Below, in pieces: positions 50,117 through 57,973 of a DNA stretch of 64,000 bases. The notes beneath the pieces were generated by a model that was not told where the DNA came from, did not search any database, and was given only the letters and a program-made list of their open reading frames with translations. The stretch's first letter is position 1. Each line of letters starts with the position of its first letter. The position numbers were made by a program, and so were the translations under genes. Source of the stretch: Cafeteria roenbergensis (taxonomy: Eukaryota; Sar; Bigyra; Bicosoecida; Cafeteriaceae); assembly GCA_008330645.1 (NCBI GenBank), contig VLTN01000001.1:186001-250000 (forward strand), in the 5' to 3' direction.

Positions 50117-51007
50117 CTACCCATCGAGAAATATTCCTTTTCTCTCAGAAAGAACCACGTCATTCTTTGCGTCAATGTAAATCCATCGTGAGGTTTGGAG
50201 CATGCGCTCAATGGGCGTGATTTCGCTCTTCTTCCATTTCATGTACTCCGTGTAGAAGTAATGGCGTTCACGCTTCCGAGAGGCCGAGAACAGCACGAAA
50301 TTAGTTGTCTCACCCATAATGAGTTTCGCACCGCGTCCAAAGTTCGTTGAATGGTTGCAAATGATGACACTTGCATTCCAATGACGACCCTTGGTTAGAA
50401 AGTGGTCACGGAGGAACGAGATGAGTTTAATGTCCGCGTTGTTCTCGTAATCGTCGAACAGGATAACTGAATCGTGGAAGAGTGTTGCCATCTCGTCTTC
50501 TGTGAACTTCAACTCCAACTTGTTCTTGCCCGCAATGGGTGGTGCTACAATGTTCTTCTGCATTTCGATTCGTTCTTCGGGACTCAATTCCTTCTTTACT
50601 TCCCGGAATACTGCCATCTTGTGCTTGTACTCTGCAAACTTCTCAAGATACGACGTACCAATTCCTACAAGGTCATCAATATCGAGGTATGTACATGGTT
50701 CAAACTTCTTGTCGGGGATATCCGTAATGACGAACACGCTTCGTTTTGCCTTGCGATACTGGCGAATGAGTTCGGCGCTGAAATACGACTTTCCGCTTCC
50801 AGATTGGCCTGAAAGATAGGTAACATCACGTTCACGCTCACCAGTAATAGACAGCGGGATAGGCTGAAACGTCATTCCATTCACTGCCTCGACTGAGTTT
50901 TCCGCTGAACTTCGGTCTTTTCGGTCAAAAGTGAGAATTCCTTCAGATTTTCCACCTTTTGATACAATTGAAGCGAGTGAATCACCTTCTCCGTTAACTG
51001 CGAACAT
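50117..51007 (-). CDS. ATPase: EMALE FtsK/HerA-type genome-packaging ATPase
   Basis: 296 residues. Walker A is GQSGSGKS (67-74) and Walker B is VILFDDYE (181-188). A downstream SVIICNHSTNFG motif fits the sensor strand and its polar residue seen in packaging ATPases of this superfamily. It would pump DNA into the pre-formed capsid. First of the ATPase-protease-penton-capsid block, the same order as in mavirus. Start follows GTGATAGG. Confidence 0.93.
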   Translation of the reverse strand: MFAVNGEGDSLASIVSKGGKSEGILTFDRKDRSSAENSVEAVNGMTFQPIPLSITGERERDVTYLSGQSGSGKSYFSAELIRQYRKAKRSVFVITDIPDKKFEPCTYLDIDDLVGIGTSYLEKFAEYKHKMAVFREVKKELSPEERIEMQKNIVAPPIAGKNKLELKFTEDEMATLFHDSVILFDDYENNADIKLISFLRDHFLTKGRHWNASVIICNHSTNFGRGAKLIMGETTNFVLFSASRKRERHYFYTEYMKWKKSEITPIERMLQTSRWIYIDAKNDVVLSERKGIFLDG

Positions 51008-51028
51008 CCTATCACGCTTTTTAAAAAA

Positions 51029-51052
51029 GTGGGGTCATGCCCCCACACGACG
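51029..51052. repeat. 25-bp palindromic repeat (family P), copy 2
   Basis: Direct copy with core GTGGGGTCATGCCCCCAC, between the ATPase start and the stop of the nucleotidyltransferase-like gene, next to a CTTTTTTAAAAAAG hairpin. Confidence 0.85.
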
Positions 51053-51062
51053 ATTCCAAGGT

Positions 51063-51881
51063 CTACATGTCCCAGCATAACTCCATGGTCGGGGTTTTTA
51101 AAGGGGCGGAGCCCCTTTTGCGGAGAAAGGCAATAATCTTGGGTGCATGCTTCCAAAACGCAGTAAGGTTCTGGAGTCCACGCCCAGGCTCTTTCAGTTT
51201 GAGACGGATACGAACAAGTTCCCGCAAATTTCCGAGAGATGTCTGCAGTTCCTTCGTTGGAAAGAGCCCCTTCCCGCTCAAGAGTGTTTCTGCGCCGACG
51301 CGCGCAAGATACAGTTGGCCAACATCTGGGCGGTCAAGAATGCGGTCAATGTACTTGCGCTGAATTGAGTCGGGGCGAAGAAGGAGTCGTTTCCGCTTCA
51401 GCACCTTGTACCAGTCCTCATCGTGTTCATACTCCACGATGTCAGCCCGGATTGATTCCTGGATTTCAGCGTCACTCAGTCTCTTCGTTGAGAAGTCGTA
51501 GACGATGCTCAGTTCTTCCAGGTTTTCACCGGTGAATAGGAGCATGTTGACTTTGACCCAGGACTTCGTCTCCGGACTTTCTCCGAGCAATTCCTTTGCG
51601 GACTTGAGGCCGTCCCTGATAGACTTAGTCCCATAAAAGCGTCTCTCCCCGATTCTCACCTTTGTAATGACCATCTTACTTCGTAAGAATCCACGGACGA
51701 GTTTGACGACTTCTGGAAGGTCATCATGTGACACTCTCGTATACAGGTCAATGTCCCCCGCAAAAGGCGACGATGAGGCAAACGAACCGTTAAGGTACAG
51801 TGGATGACCTTCGATATCAACCTTGTCGAAGATTTCAGCATGCTCAACATTGAAGGACAAGATACGATTTTCCGACTCCAT
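51063..51881 (-). CDS. EMALE nucleotidyltransferase-fold protein
   Basis: 272 residues. Near residues 30-48 it reads LNGSFASSSPFAGDIDLYT, which is the hG[GS]...D-h-D signature of the Pol-beta-type nucleotidyltransferase superfamily: Gly32-Ser33 and the paired acids D43/D45. The third acidic residue is not obvious. Family members add nucleotides to RNA, DNA or proteins, or act in toxin-antitoxin and immune signalling, so the substrate cannot be told. It is the first gene of the minus-strand block. Its last residues are encoded by the GC-rich hairpin repeat at 51100-51118. Confidence 0.6.
   Translation of the reverse strand: MESENRILSFNVEHAEIFDKVDIEGHPLYLNGSFASSSPFAGDIDLYTRVSHDDLPEVVKLVRGFLRSKMVITKVRIGERRFYGTKSIRDGLKSAKELLGESPETKSWVKVNMLLFTGENLEELSIVYDFSTKRLSDAEIQESIRADIVEYEHDEDWYKVLKRKRLLLRPDSIQRKYIDRILDRPDVGQLYLARVGAETLLSGKGLFPTKELQTSLGNLRELVRIRLKLKEPGRGLQNLTAFWKHAPKIIAFLRKRGSAPLKTPTMELCWDM
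51100..51118. repeat. GC-rich hairpin repeat, copy 2
   Basis: AAAGGGGCGGAGCCCCTTT, lying in the 3' end of the nucleotidyltransferase-like gene and read as part of its C-terminus. Confidence 0.85.
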
Positions 51882-51934
51882 ACCTATCCGTCAACTCCAT
51901 TACAATGTTTACTGTATTTAGTACATAGAACAAT

Positions 51935-52906
51935 ATGTCAAAGACTGCAAAGGCTCTTCGGAAACTTGCACTCATGCGCGCAAGAGAAAGAGAGGGAACA
52001 TTCCAGGCACGCGCACAGCGACGTGAGCAGGAGGAAGCACTCGAGAAGGCGATTGAACAGCAGAACAAGAAGGCGATGAAGGAAGAGGAACTCTTCGAAG
52101 AGCGGAGCCATGGCGAGCGTCGATACATTCCCGCCACTGACCGCATTTCGACGGCTGAGGCGCGGGGGCGCCTGCATTCTCTTGCAGAGCAGTTCCTCAA
52201 GTCGGCAGAGGCTGGAAAGGAGACGAACGCGAACAACTTCCTTGCCCAAATGCCAAAGGTTCTGAAGGAAGCAAGGGTCACGAAGAAGCTGAAGGGCGAG
52301 ATTCAAACTTTTGCCGAAACCGCAAAGGCCAATCTGGAGTTGATTCTGAAGAAGAATTCGGCTGGTCAGCTTGCAATGGCAACAAAGACCCTCAATATGA
52401 TTTTGACCCAGTTGCTACCAGGTGAAGCACCGACAGAACCCATTGAGGGCATGATGAGTCAATACCCGACAGAGGAAGAGATCCGCGCACAGGCTGAGGC
52501 AGAGGCACAGGCTCAAGCTGAGGCTGAAGCACAGGCTCAAGTTGAGGCTCAGGCACAGGCTCAGGCACAGGCTCAGGCTAAGGCTCAGGCTAAACAAAAA
52601 GCAAAGGCTGAAGCAAAGGCTAAACGGGAAGCAAGGAAGAACACACCGGCAAACAAAAGAGCAACTGCTAATACTGACGCTGTACTAATGGCATCTTCTC
52701 CAGAACTTCAATCAATGCCGGCGGCGGCGGCGTCTTCAGGATATAGAGCACCTCGTCGTCGCCTTCGGTTTGGGGAACCTCCATCACCAGGATTGGGTGC
52801 AGTTGCAAAAGCTGAATTCGGAAGCCCAGAAGAAACCAAGGCAAGAGCATCGTCGAAGCGTAAAGGCGCAAAATCGCTCATTTTAAAGGGTGAGACTGCT
52901 ATGTAG
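51935..52906 (+). CDS. EMALE low-complexity coiled-coil protein
   Basis: 323 residues, divergently oriented from the minus block with 53 bases between the starts. The N-terminal half is charged coiled coil (ARAQRREQEEALEKAIEQQN). The middle has a run of Ala/Gln/Glu units (QAEAEAQAQAEAEAQAQV) built from short degenerate DNA repeats. The C-terminus is basic. I recognise no family; position and charge would suit a structural or DNA-binding virion protein, but this is a guess. The start follows TACATAGAACAAT. Confidence 0.65.
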   Translation: MSKTAKALRKLALMRAREREGTFQARAQRREQEEALEKAIEQQNKKAMKEEELFEERSHGERRYIPATDRISTAEARGRLHSLAEQFLKSAEAGKETNANNFLAQMPKVLKEARVTKKLKGEIQTFAETAKANLELILKKNSAGQLAMATKTLNMILTQLLPGEAPTEPIEGMMSQYPTEEEIRAQAEAEAQAQAEAEAQAQVEAQAQAQAQAQAKAQAKQKAKAEAKAKREARKNTPANKRATANTDAVLMASSPELQSMPAAAASSGYRAPRRRLRFGEPPSPGLGAVAKAEFGSPEETKARASSKRKGAKSLILKGETAM

Positions 52907-52929
52907 AAATTTCTTAAAGCTTGGTAGAT

Positions 52930-53538
52930 ATGGACACAACTGCAATAGCCTCCGCCGCCGTTTTTTTGGCACCAATTGCTATCAACGTTGCACGTGGATG
53001 TTTTTCGCGTATGCGTCGACCGGAGACCATTAAGAAGACGATTCTGGTGGTTCCGACCGGTGCAGGGAAGACTACCCTCTGTGAGAATCTTTCAAAGAAC
53101 CAGTCTCAGGTCATGGTTCTGGATATGGATGCGGTTGTACTGGAACATGCAACCCGTGAGGAGAAGAAGCGTCTGGAAGAGACTCCTCCAGGACTCAAGC
53201 ACGACATGTACTTTGATGAACTCGCTGGTCGTGTTCTGGAGTACGTGCGTGGACGATGCAAGACTAATCCTGCACTGCGTGTGCTGATGGTCACTTCGTC
53301 TCTCCCTTTCGCCCTCTCTCGAGGAAAGCTCGATGCAACCATCGTCTGTGCGCCGACCCGTGAGTTCCACAATGCCCTTGTGGAGGACGCAGACCCTGAT
53401 GTAACCCGAAAGCTCGTCCATGGACGTGATACCCTCATGGACGCCATCCCGGACGTGAAGATGATTCGTTCATTCTCGTCTTGGACTGACCTCGAGACAA
53501 AGGTACGGGCGCATCTGCGTATCGTGGAGACGGTCTAA
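52930..53538 (+). CDS. EMALE P-loop NTPase with N-terminal membrane helix
   Basis: 202 residues from ATG 52930. Residues 3-22 (TTAIASAAVFLAPIAINVAR) look like a membrane anchor. Walker A follows at about 42-49 (PTGAGKTT). An acidic strand (QVMVLDMDAVVLEH) may be part of the nucleotide site rather than a classical Walker B. The sequence resembles small kinases (RVLMVTSSLPFALSRGKLD) in layout, so a nucleoside/nucleotide kinase or a membrane-tethered NTPase is possible. Not assigned further. Confidence 0.6.
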   Translation: MDTTAIASAAVFLAPIAINVARGCFSRMRRPETIKKTILVVPTGAGKTTLCENLSKNQSQVMVLDMDAVVLEHATREEKKRLEETPPGLKHDMYFDELAGRVLEYVRGRCKTNPALRVLMVTSSLPFALSRGKLDATIVCAPTREFHNALVEDADPDVTRKLVHGRDTLMDAIPDVKMIRSFSSWTDLETKVRAHLRIVETV

Positions 53539-53539
53539 A

Positions 53540-53725
53540 GTGGGGTCATGCCCCCACACGACGGTTCTATATGTCCTCGTGGGGTCATGCCCCCACACGA
53601 CGGTTTCTGTATTCTGTAACGGTAAAGGAATTATATGTTGTACATGTCTTTATTATAAGGACACCGTCGTGTGGGGGCATGACCCCACGACATATACAAA
53701 CCGTCGTGTGGGGGCATGACCCCAC
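53540..53725. repeat. Four copies of the 25-bp repeat (family P), two in each orientation
   Basis: Copies at 53540-53564 and 53579-53603 run forward; 53664-53688 and 53701-53725 run in reverse, around an AT-rich centre. The whole can fold into one long stem. It fills the gap between the P-loop gene and the fibre-like gene, both on the plus strand, so it might end the upstream transcript. Confidence 0.9.
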
Positions 53726-53750
53726 TTTTTTCTAAAAGTTTATAGATACC

Positions 53751-55076
53751 ATGGCATTCGATATGATTACGTACTCACCGACTGTACCAGCCTATCTCAA
53801 GAGCGTAAAGACCGTGGATGACGTTGAGGTCGGGGGTACGCTCACGTGCGACAAACTCATCGTTACAGATGACACCCGAACAAACGAGGGAGATCTTGTT
53901 ATCCAGCAGGGCGACCTTATTCTGTACGAATCTCCTGCTATTCCTGACCCGGGAGAGCGTGTTGACGAGCGAAAGATTGTCTTTAACCTCGGTGATTCAG
54001 GGTTGGAAGGGGCAACTTGTGAGATTGGTATGAAGGGAGGTACCAACGGTGTCCAGGGCGACATTATCTTTCGTTGCCAGACCGGAACTGAAGTTCCAGG
54101 TAGTACCCTTCAAGAGGTTGCACGGTTCAAGGGCGCCGACCTCGGCATCGGGACGGTTATTCCAGAGGCAAAACTTGATGTGGCTGGAGACCTCAAGTGC
54201 GAAACTGCACTCATCTCCAATGCGTACACTCCTGGAGACTTCTGTCCTCTTGCAATCAATGCCCCGGGGCTCTCACCAACCGCCCCAGGCCAAATGTTCT
54301 TCGAGGCTGGCCGCTCATCATCAGGAGCCAACAGCGGTTTCTCAGTGCTAAACTTCAACCACTTCATTGGCAACGATGGCGACAAGTTTCCTGATCCTAC
54401 AAAGATGGGCTGGCGTGTAATCAACGACACGCGGAGCACAGCCGACAAGTTTGAAATTGATTCCCTCGAGCCTGCGGGAGGTGTTCCAGGTCGTGGTCGT
54501 CTCTGGCTACAGTTTGATGGCGTTTCTGGTGGTACGTCTATCGGTGCAGGTCTTGTGATTGATAACCGCCCTGAGGTGCCATCTCATTACATCCGGCCGG
54601 TGGATGACAATGTATGGAACTTGGGTGCGTCGGCAATTAAGTGGAAGGATATCTTTTCTGCCAACCCTGTGACTGTCATTTCCGACCGCAACCAGAAGAA
54701 GAATATCACAGCACTACCGGACAACCGAGGGCTGGATTTCATCAACGCTCTGACACCTGTCAAGTACCGCTTCAAGCAGGGGACGAGCAACCGTTTCCAT
54801 TACGGTCTGATTTCACAGGACGTCGAAACTCTCATGTCAACGCTGGGAGACTCTGACGGAACGGGAAACGGTATGGTGGTGAAGAACACTACTATGGTTG
54901 ATGACCCTGACTGGGTTGCTCCGGACATGCCAGAGGGAGAACTGGAGAGCACATACACGCCCCCGACACCGCCCAAGGTGGCGAGGGAAGACTATGGGCT
55001 TCGGTACGAGGAACTCATTGCTCCGCTAATTAAGGCTGTCCAACAGCTCTCTGCACGCGTGGATGCTCTCGAATAA
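53751..55076 (+). CDS. EMALE fibre-like protein with S74 endosialidase-chaperone domain
   Basis: 441 residues. The N-terminal two thirds are Gly/Asp-rich, beta-type sequence as in trimeric fibres (VGGTLTCDKLIVTDD, KLDVAGDLKCETALIS). From about residue 306 an intramolecular chaperone of endosialidase (Peptidase_S74) is recognisable: VISDRNQKKNITAL with the self-cleavage Ser-Asp, then FINALTPVKYRFK, YGLISQDVE and a final helix EELIAPLIKAVQQLSARVDA. In phage tail spikes this domain trimerises the fibre and cleaves itself off. Here it suggests a vertex or surface fibre for host attachment, by inference. Confidence 0.85.
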   Translation: MAFDMITYSPTVPAYLKSVKTVDDVEVGGTLTCDKLIVTDDTRTNEGDLVIQQGDLILYESPAIPDPGERVDERKIVFNLGDSGLEGATCEIGMKGGTNGVQGDIIFRCQTGTEVPGSTLQEVARFKGADLGIGTVIPEAKLDVAGDLKCETALISNAYTPGDFCPLAINAPGLSPTAPGQMFFEAGRSSSGANSGFSVLNFNHFIGNDGDKFPDPTKMGWRVINDTRSTADKFEIDSLEPAGGVPGRGRLWLQFDGVSGGTSIGAGLVIDNRPEVPSHYIRPVDDNVWNLGASAIKWKDIFSANPVTVISDRNQKKNITALPDNRGLDFINALTPVKYRFKQGTSNRFHYGLISQDVETLMSTLGDSDGTGNGMVVKNTTMVDDPDWVAPDMPEGELESTYTPPTPPKVAREDYGLRYEELIAPLIKAVQQLSARVDALE

Positions 55077-55258
55077 ACTTTTGACGCAAAAGTTTGTCAA
55101 AACTGAATGCACCTGCGGTGCAAATCTATTATGAGGTCTATGGAGGCTTTTGACGCAAAAGCTAAGTAAAACTGCAAACTCTATAAAGTTCTACTGAACT
55201 TTGCACCGCCAGGTGCAATCCATTTTGACAAACTTTTTTTAAAAGTTTTTGGTAGGAT
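55077..55258. repeat. Nested short hairpins
   Basis: Small inverted repeats of CTTTTGACGCAAAAG and TGCACCTGCGGTGCA types, repeated in both orientations, plus a T/A hairpin just before the next start codon. Likely transcription-end or regulatory structures between two plus-strand genes. Confidence 0.6.
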
Positions 55259-56026
55259 ATGACGCTACGACTATCAAAGACGTTCAAGATTCAGGGACTC
55301 GGCAAAATGACCAAAAAGCAACGTGAAGATGCCATGAAACGTATCGAGGATGTTGCACAGGCTGATGCAGGCGTAATTGTTGACGGTGTAGCGGAGCGCG
55401 CAGGAAAGGACAACAAACTGTCCCCGAAAGAGCGCGCCGTTGCCATCACGTTCGTCAAGGACACTCTCAATGTCTCTGACAAGGTAGCCCGTGAAATCGT
55501 GCGTCAAATCTTCCCGAAGAACCGTATCTCCGGTGCTGGATTTTGGAGTGATGTGGGAAATTGGTTCAAGGGAGCAGCCCACACTGTCCTAAAGGCTATT
55601 CCTGTGGTTGGCCCCGCGGCCAACGAACTTTGGCGTTCTGTAGAGACCAAGACTCCCTATAAGTGGAAATCAGTACTAACCGATACTGCCGTTGGAGCTT
55701 TGCCTGGTGGACCTCTTGTTAAGGGTGCTGTAAACCTTGCCCTTGATAAGACAGGTGCGAAGAAGGCAATCACCCAAGGGCTTGGAGTCAATACACGAAG
55801 TAAGAAGAAGCAGGCAGTTGACAAGAACCAGCCCAAGATTGACCAGTACATTGAGCCGAAGCCGAAACCCCGCAAGAGAGCAACATGCGCATCCGCATCC
55901 GAGCGTGGGAAGATTGTTTCCGCTGTCATGAAGGAGAACCCGGGTATGAATCTCGGCCAAGCATCAAAGTACGTCAAGGAACACGGGCTCTGGAGTGGGG
56001 TCATGCCCCCACACGACGGTGTTTAA
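55259..56026 (+). CDS. EMALE basic protein with amphipathic segment
   Basis: 255 residues. It opens LRLSKTFKIQGLGKMTKKQ and contains an aromatic/hydrophobic stretch (FWSDVGNWFKGAAHTVLKAI) followed by PVVGPAANELW. This layout recalls membrane-active minor capsid proteins such as adenovirus pVI, but there is no firm motif. The C-terminal part is Lys/Pro-rich with a helical end (SERGKIVSAVMKENPGMNLG). The last residues (GVMPPHDGV) are encoded by a copy of the 25-bp repeat (55995-56019) that supplies the end of the frame. Start follows GGTAGGAT. Confidence 0.6.
   Translation: MTLRLSKTFKIQGLGKMTKKQREDAMKRIEDVAQADAGVIVDGVAERAGKDNKLSPKERAVAITFVKDTLNVSDKVAREIVRQIFPKNRISGAGFWSDVGNWFKGAAHTVLKAIPVVGPAANELWRSVETKTPYKWKSVLTDTAVGALPGGPLVKGAVNLALDKTGAKKAITQGLGVNTRSKKKQAVDKNQPKIDQYIEPKPKPRKRATCASASERGKIVSAVMKENPGMNLGQASKYVKEHGLWSGVMPPHDGV
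55995..56019. repeat. 25-bp palindromic repeat (family P), copy 7
   Basis: Forward copy lying in the last codons of the amphipathic-segment gene. Confidence 0.85.
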
Positions 56027-56084
56027 ACTCATAAATGTTCACAGGTCTATACGTTGTTAATTAAACAACATGTAGAATCAATAA

Positions 56085-56501
56085 TTAGCGACGGCTACGG
56101 ATTAGCAGTGGAGGACGCGATACGTCTGTATCATCATCACTCGAGTCAGAGTCCTCATCGTCCACCAACTCCCGCTTATCATCCCCCGGCTTTTGCGCCA
56201 TGGGGGTTACGGGAGGCGCCATTCCCCTTTGAGGGGTAATAGTGGACTCCGCGCCCTTATAGTACATTTTTCCAAGGTCACCCCTTCCCTCCTCATCTGT
56301 TAGCAGACTGTGAAGGTCATCATCAAGCGCACTGAACAACTTGCTAATTAGGTTGTTCAACTGGATAACAATTCGATTAGTGGCATGAGCAACTGGATAG
56401 CGTCCGTAGATTTCCCCGGACACAGACGAAAGGCTCTGACGAAGGGCAGACATCTTGGGTGCAGTACGTTTGTGGTCGCGGACTGTTCTGACGTAAACCA
56501 T
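56085..56501 (-). CDS. EMALE hypothetical acidic-tailed protein
   Basis: 138 residues (MVYVRTVRDHKRTAPKMSA). Middle helix NRIVIQLNNLISKLFSALDD, then a disordered acidic patch (VDDEDSDSSDDDTDVS) and a basic end. It lies head to head with the tyrosine recombinase gene with 120 bases between the starts. No family recognised. Confidence 0.55.
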   Translation of the reverse strand: MVYVRTVRDHKRTAPKMSALRQSLSSVSGEIYGRYPVAHATNRIVIQLNNLISKLFSALDDDLHSLLTDEEGRGDLGKMYYKGAESTITPQRGMAPPVTPMAQKPGDDKRELVDDEDSDSSDDDTDVSRPPLLIRSRR

Positions 56502-56621
56502 GTTATTACTCTATTAGTTCGAATTATATTAAATCACCAATCTCAAAACTGGACGAATGTACCGAATTCGTACTTTTCAATTGAGTCACTTAAACATAAA
56601 ATGTGTGTGTATAGTAGAACA

Positions 56622-57455
56622 ATGGCTTATCGCGGACACTGGTTGTATGAGGATCTTCGCAAGATTGACACCATCGCTGAGACCACGGCCAGCAAGTACT
56701 GGTACGCACTGCGTAATGGCGTCGTTGGTGACATCATTGACGACGACGCCATGCGCGAGACGGTAATGAAGGACACCCAGCCGACAAGGGTGCAAAGGAT
56801 GCTTCAGACGCTACTGAAAGAGAGGCCTGACCTGCGGACACCGGCATTGACGGAACTCATCAAAGAGTACATCCCAGACCCGGAGCCTGTGAAGCAACAA
56901 CGAGGGGTTGTGCTTCCAACTCTGGACGAACTCGGTGCTAAGTTTGCTGAAGTATCGGCCAAACCAACAAAGCAGAACATGGCCATCTGGACGGTTCTGC
57001 GCCTTGCCCTGGACGGCTACCCGTTCCGGAATAGTGAGTTCGCAAGCATCGTCGTGGGGTCATGTCCCCACACGACGGACAGCGTGAACTTTCTTGACCT
57101 GGACACCGGCGTGCTCACGCTTCGCAAGCACAAAAACGACAAGCGTGGCGCCCGCGTCTACGAACTCCCCGAGTTCACGCGTGAATGGGTCGCAATGTCG
57201 ATGCGCGTCTTCGGGCGCGTGCTACCAACTCTCGTTACGAACAAGAAGGGTGAACCGATGAAGCCGAACGCGTTGGGCAACTTTCTGAGCCGTCAGAACG
57301 TCAAGCTCGGCTCGCAGACCGTCCGCCCGGCCATTACCACCGCAACGCTCGCCTCAGGCGCAGGGCATGATGACAGGGAACGCCTAGCGCACCAGATGGG
57401 ACATTCCCGGGGTGTCCAGATGGACAAGTATTTCAGGGGCGCTCTGGCGCCGTGA
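56622..57455 (+). CDS. EMALE tyrosine recombinase
   Basis: 277 residues from ATG 56622; the frame is open further upstream but this ATG follows TATAGTAGAACA as at other genes. Likely catalytic residues in order: R136 (YPFRNSE), a lysine in TLRKHKNDK (168-174), R235 (TVRPAI), H261 (QMGHSRG) and nucleophile Y270 (MDKYFRG). Enzymes of this type cut and rejoin DNA, for integration, circularisation or resolving concatemers. Residues 145-152 (VGSCPHTT) are encoded by an inserted 25-bp palindromic repeat. Confidence 0.85.
   Translation: MAYRGHWLYEDLRKIDTIAETTASKYWYALRNGVVGDIIDDDAMRETVMKDTQPTRVQRMLQTLLKERPDLRTPALTELIKEYIPDPEPVKQQRGVVLPTLDELGAKFAEVSAKPTKQNMAIWTVLRLALDGYPFRNSEFASIVVGSCPHTTDSVNFLDLDTGVLTLRKHKNDKRGARVYELPEFTREWVAMSMRVFGRVLPTLVTNKKGEPMKPNALGNFLSRQNVKLGSQTVRPAITTATLASGAGHDDRERLAHQMGHSRGVQMDKYFRGALAP
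57054..57078. repeat. 25-bp palindromic repeat (family P), copy 8, inside the recombinase gene
   Basis: Forward copy with one base different in the loop. It is read as VGSCPHTT and keeps the frame open. Confidence 0.9.
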
Positions 57456-57660
57456 TCGCTTTTAAAAAAAGCGTACCAAAAACCAGTGGCTCAATTGGTT
57501 TTTTTGCGGGCTCGGCAGAGCTTGCAAAAAAAACTTGCGTTGTCAGGACTCGAACCCGGGTTTTTGGCAACTTGAACCGAACATCTTAGCGCTGGTGTAC
57601 TATGAATCATAGTTACCGGGTAGAGTTCATAGTCGTGTGGAACCCTTAGACGGGGTTTTA

Positions 57661-57679
57661 AAAGGGGCGGAGCCCCTTT
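57661..57679. repeat. GC-rich hairpin repeat, copy 3
   Basis: AAAGGGGCGGAGCCCCTTT, preceded by CGGGGTTTTA as in copy 2, between the recombinase and the small basic protein gene. Confidence 0.85.
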
Positions 57680-57724
57680 GGATGAATTGAGTCAGTTAAA
57701 ACGTTCACCCCTAGTAGGAGAAAA

Positions 57725-57913
57725 ATGATGACTGCAGAGGAAAAACTTGACGCTCAGCGTGAAAAGTCTCGAATTCGCCAGCAAAGGTTCAAGGAGCGTG
57801 TAATCGCGGAGGGTGGTATTGACGCGTACCGTGCAAAGATGGCCGAGTACCGAAGGCGCTATCGCGCCAAAAAAAAGGCCACCGCGGACATCGACCCCCC
57901 CGGACACAATTGA
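57725..57913 (+). CDS. EMALE small basic protein
   Basis: 62 residues, rich in Lys/Arg/Glu (QREKSRIRQQRFKERVIAE and YRRRYRAKKKATADID), probably one long charged helix. It may bind nucleic acid. It begins after CTAGTAGGAGAAAA, like the other element genes, and lies 60 bases before the primase-helicase. Too small to assign to a family. Confidence 0.5.
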   Translation: MMTAEEKLDAQREKSRIRQQRFKERVIAEGGIDAYRAKMAEYRRRYRAKKKATADIDPPGHN

Positions 57914-57973
57914 AACCCAGGACACAATTGACTGCGTTCAGACATCTAAACGTTTTGTACACCTTAGTAGTAG

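Noticed and set aside
57540-57610. tRNA-like sequence after the tyrosine recombinase (GACTCGAACCCGGG, like a reversed T-arm)
   Set aside because: Only the T-arm resembles a tRNA. The expected acceptor and D-arm partners do not pair, so I do not call a tRNA. It might be a relic attachment site, but nothing else supports that.
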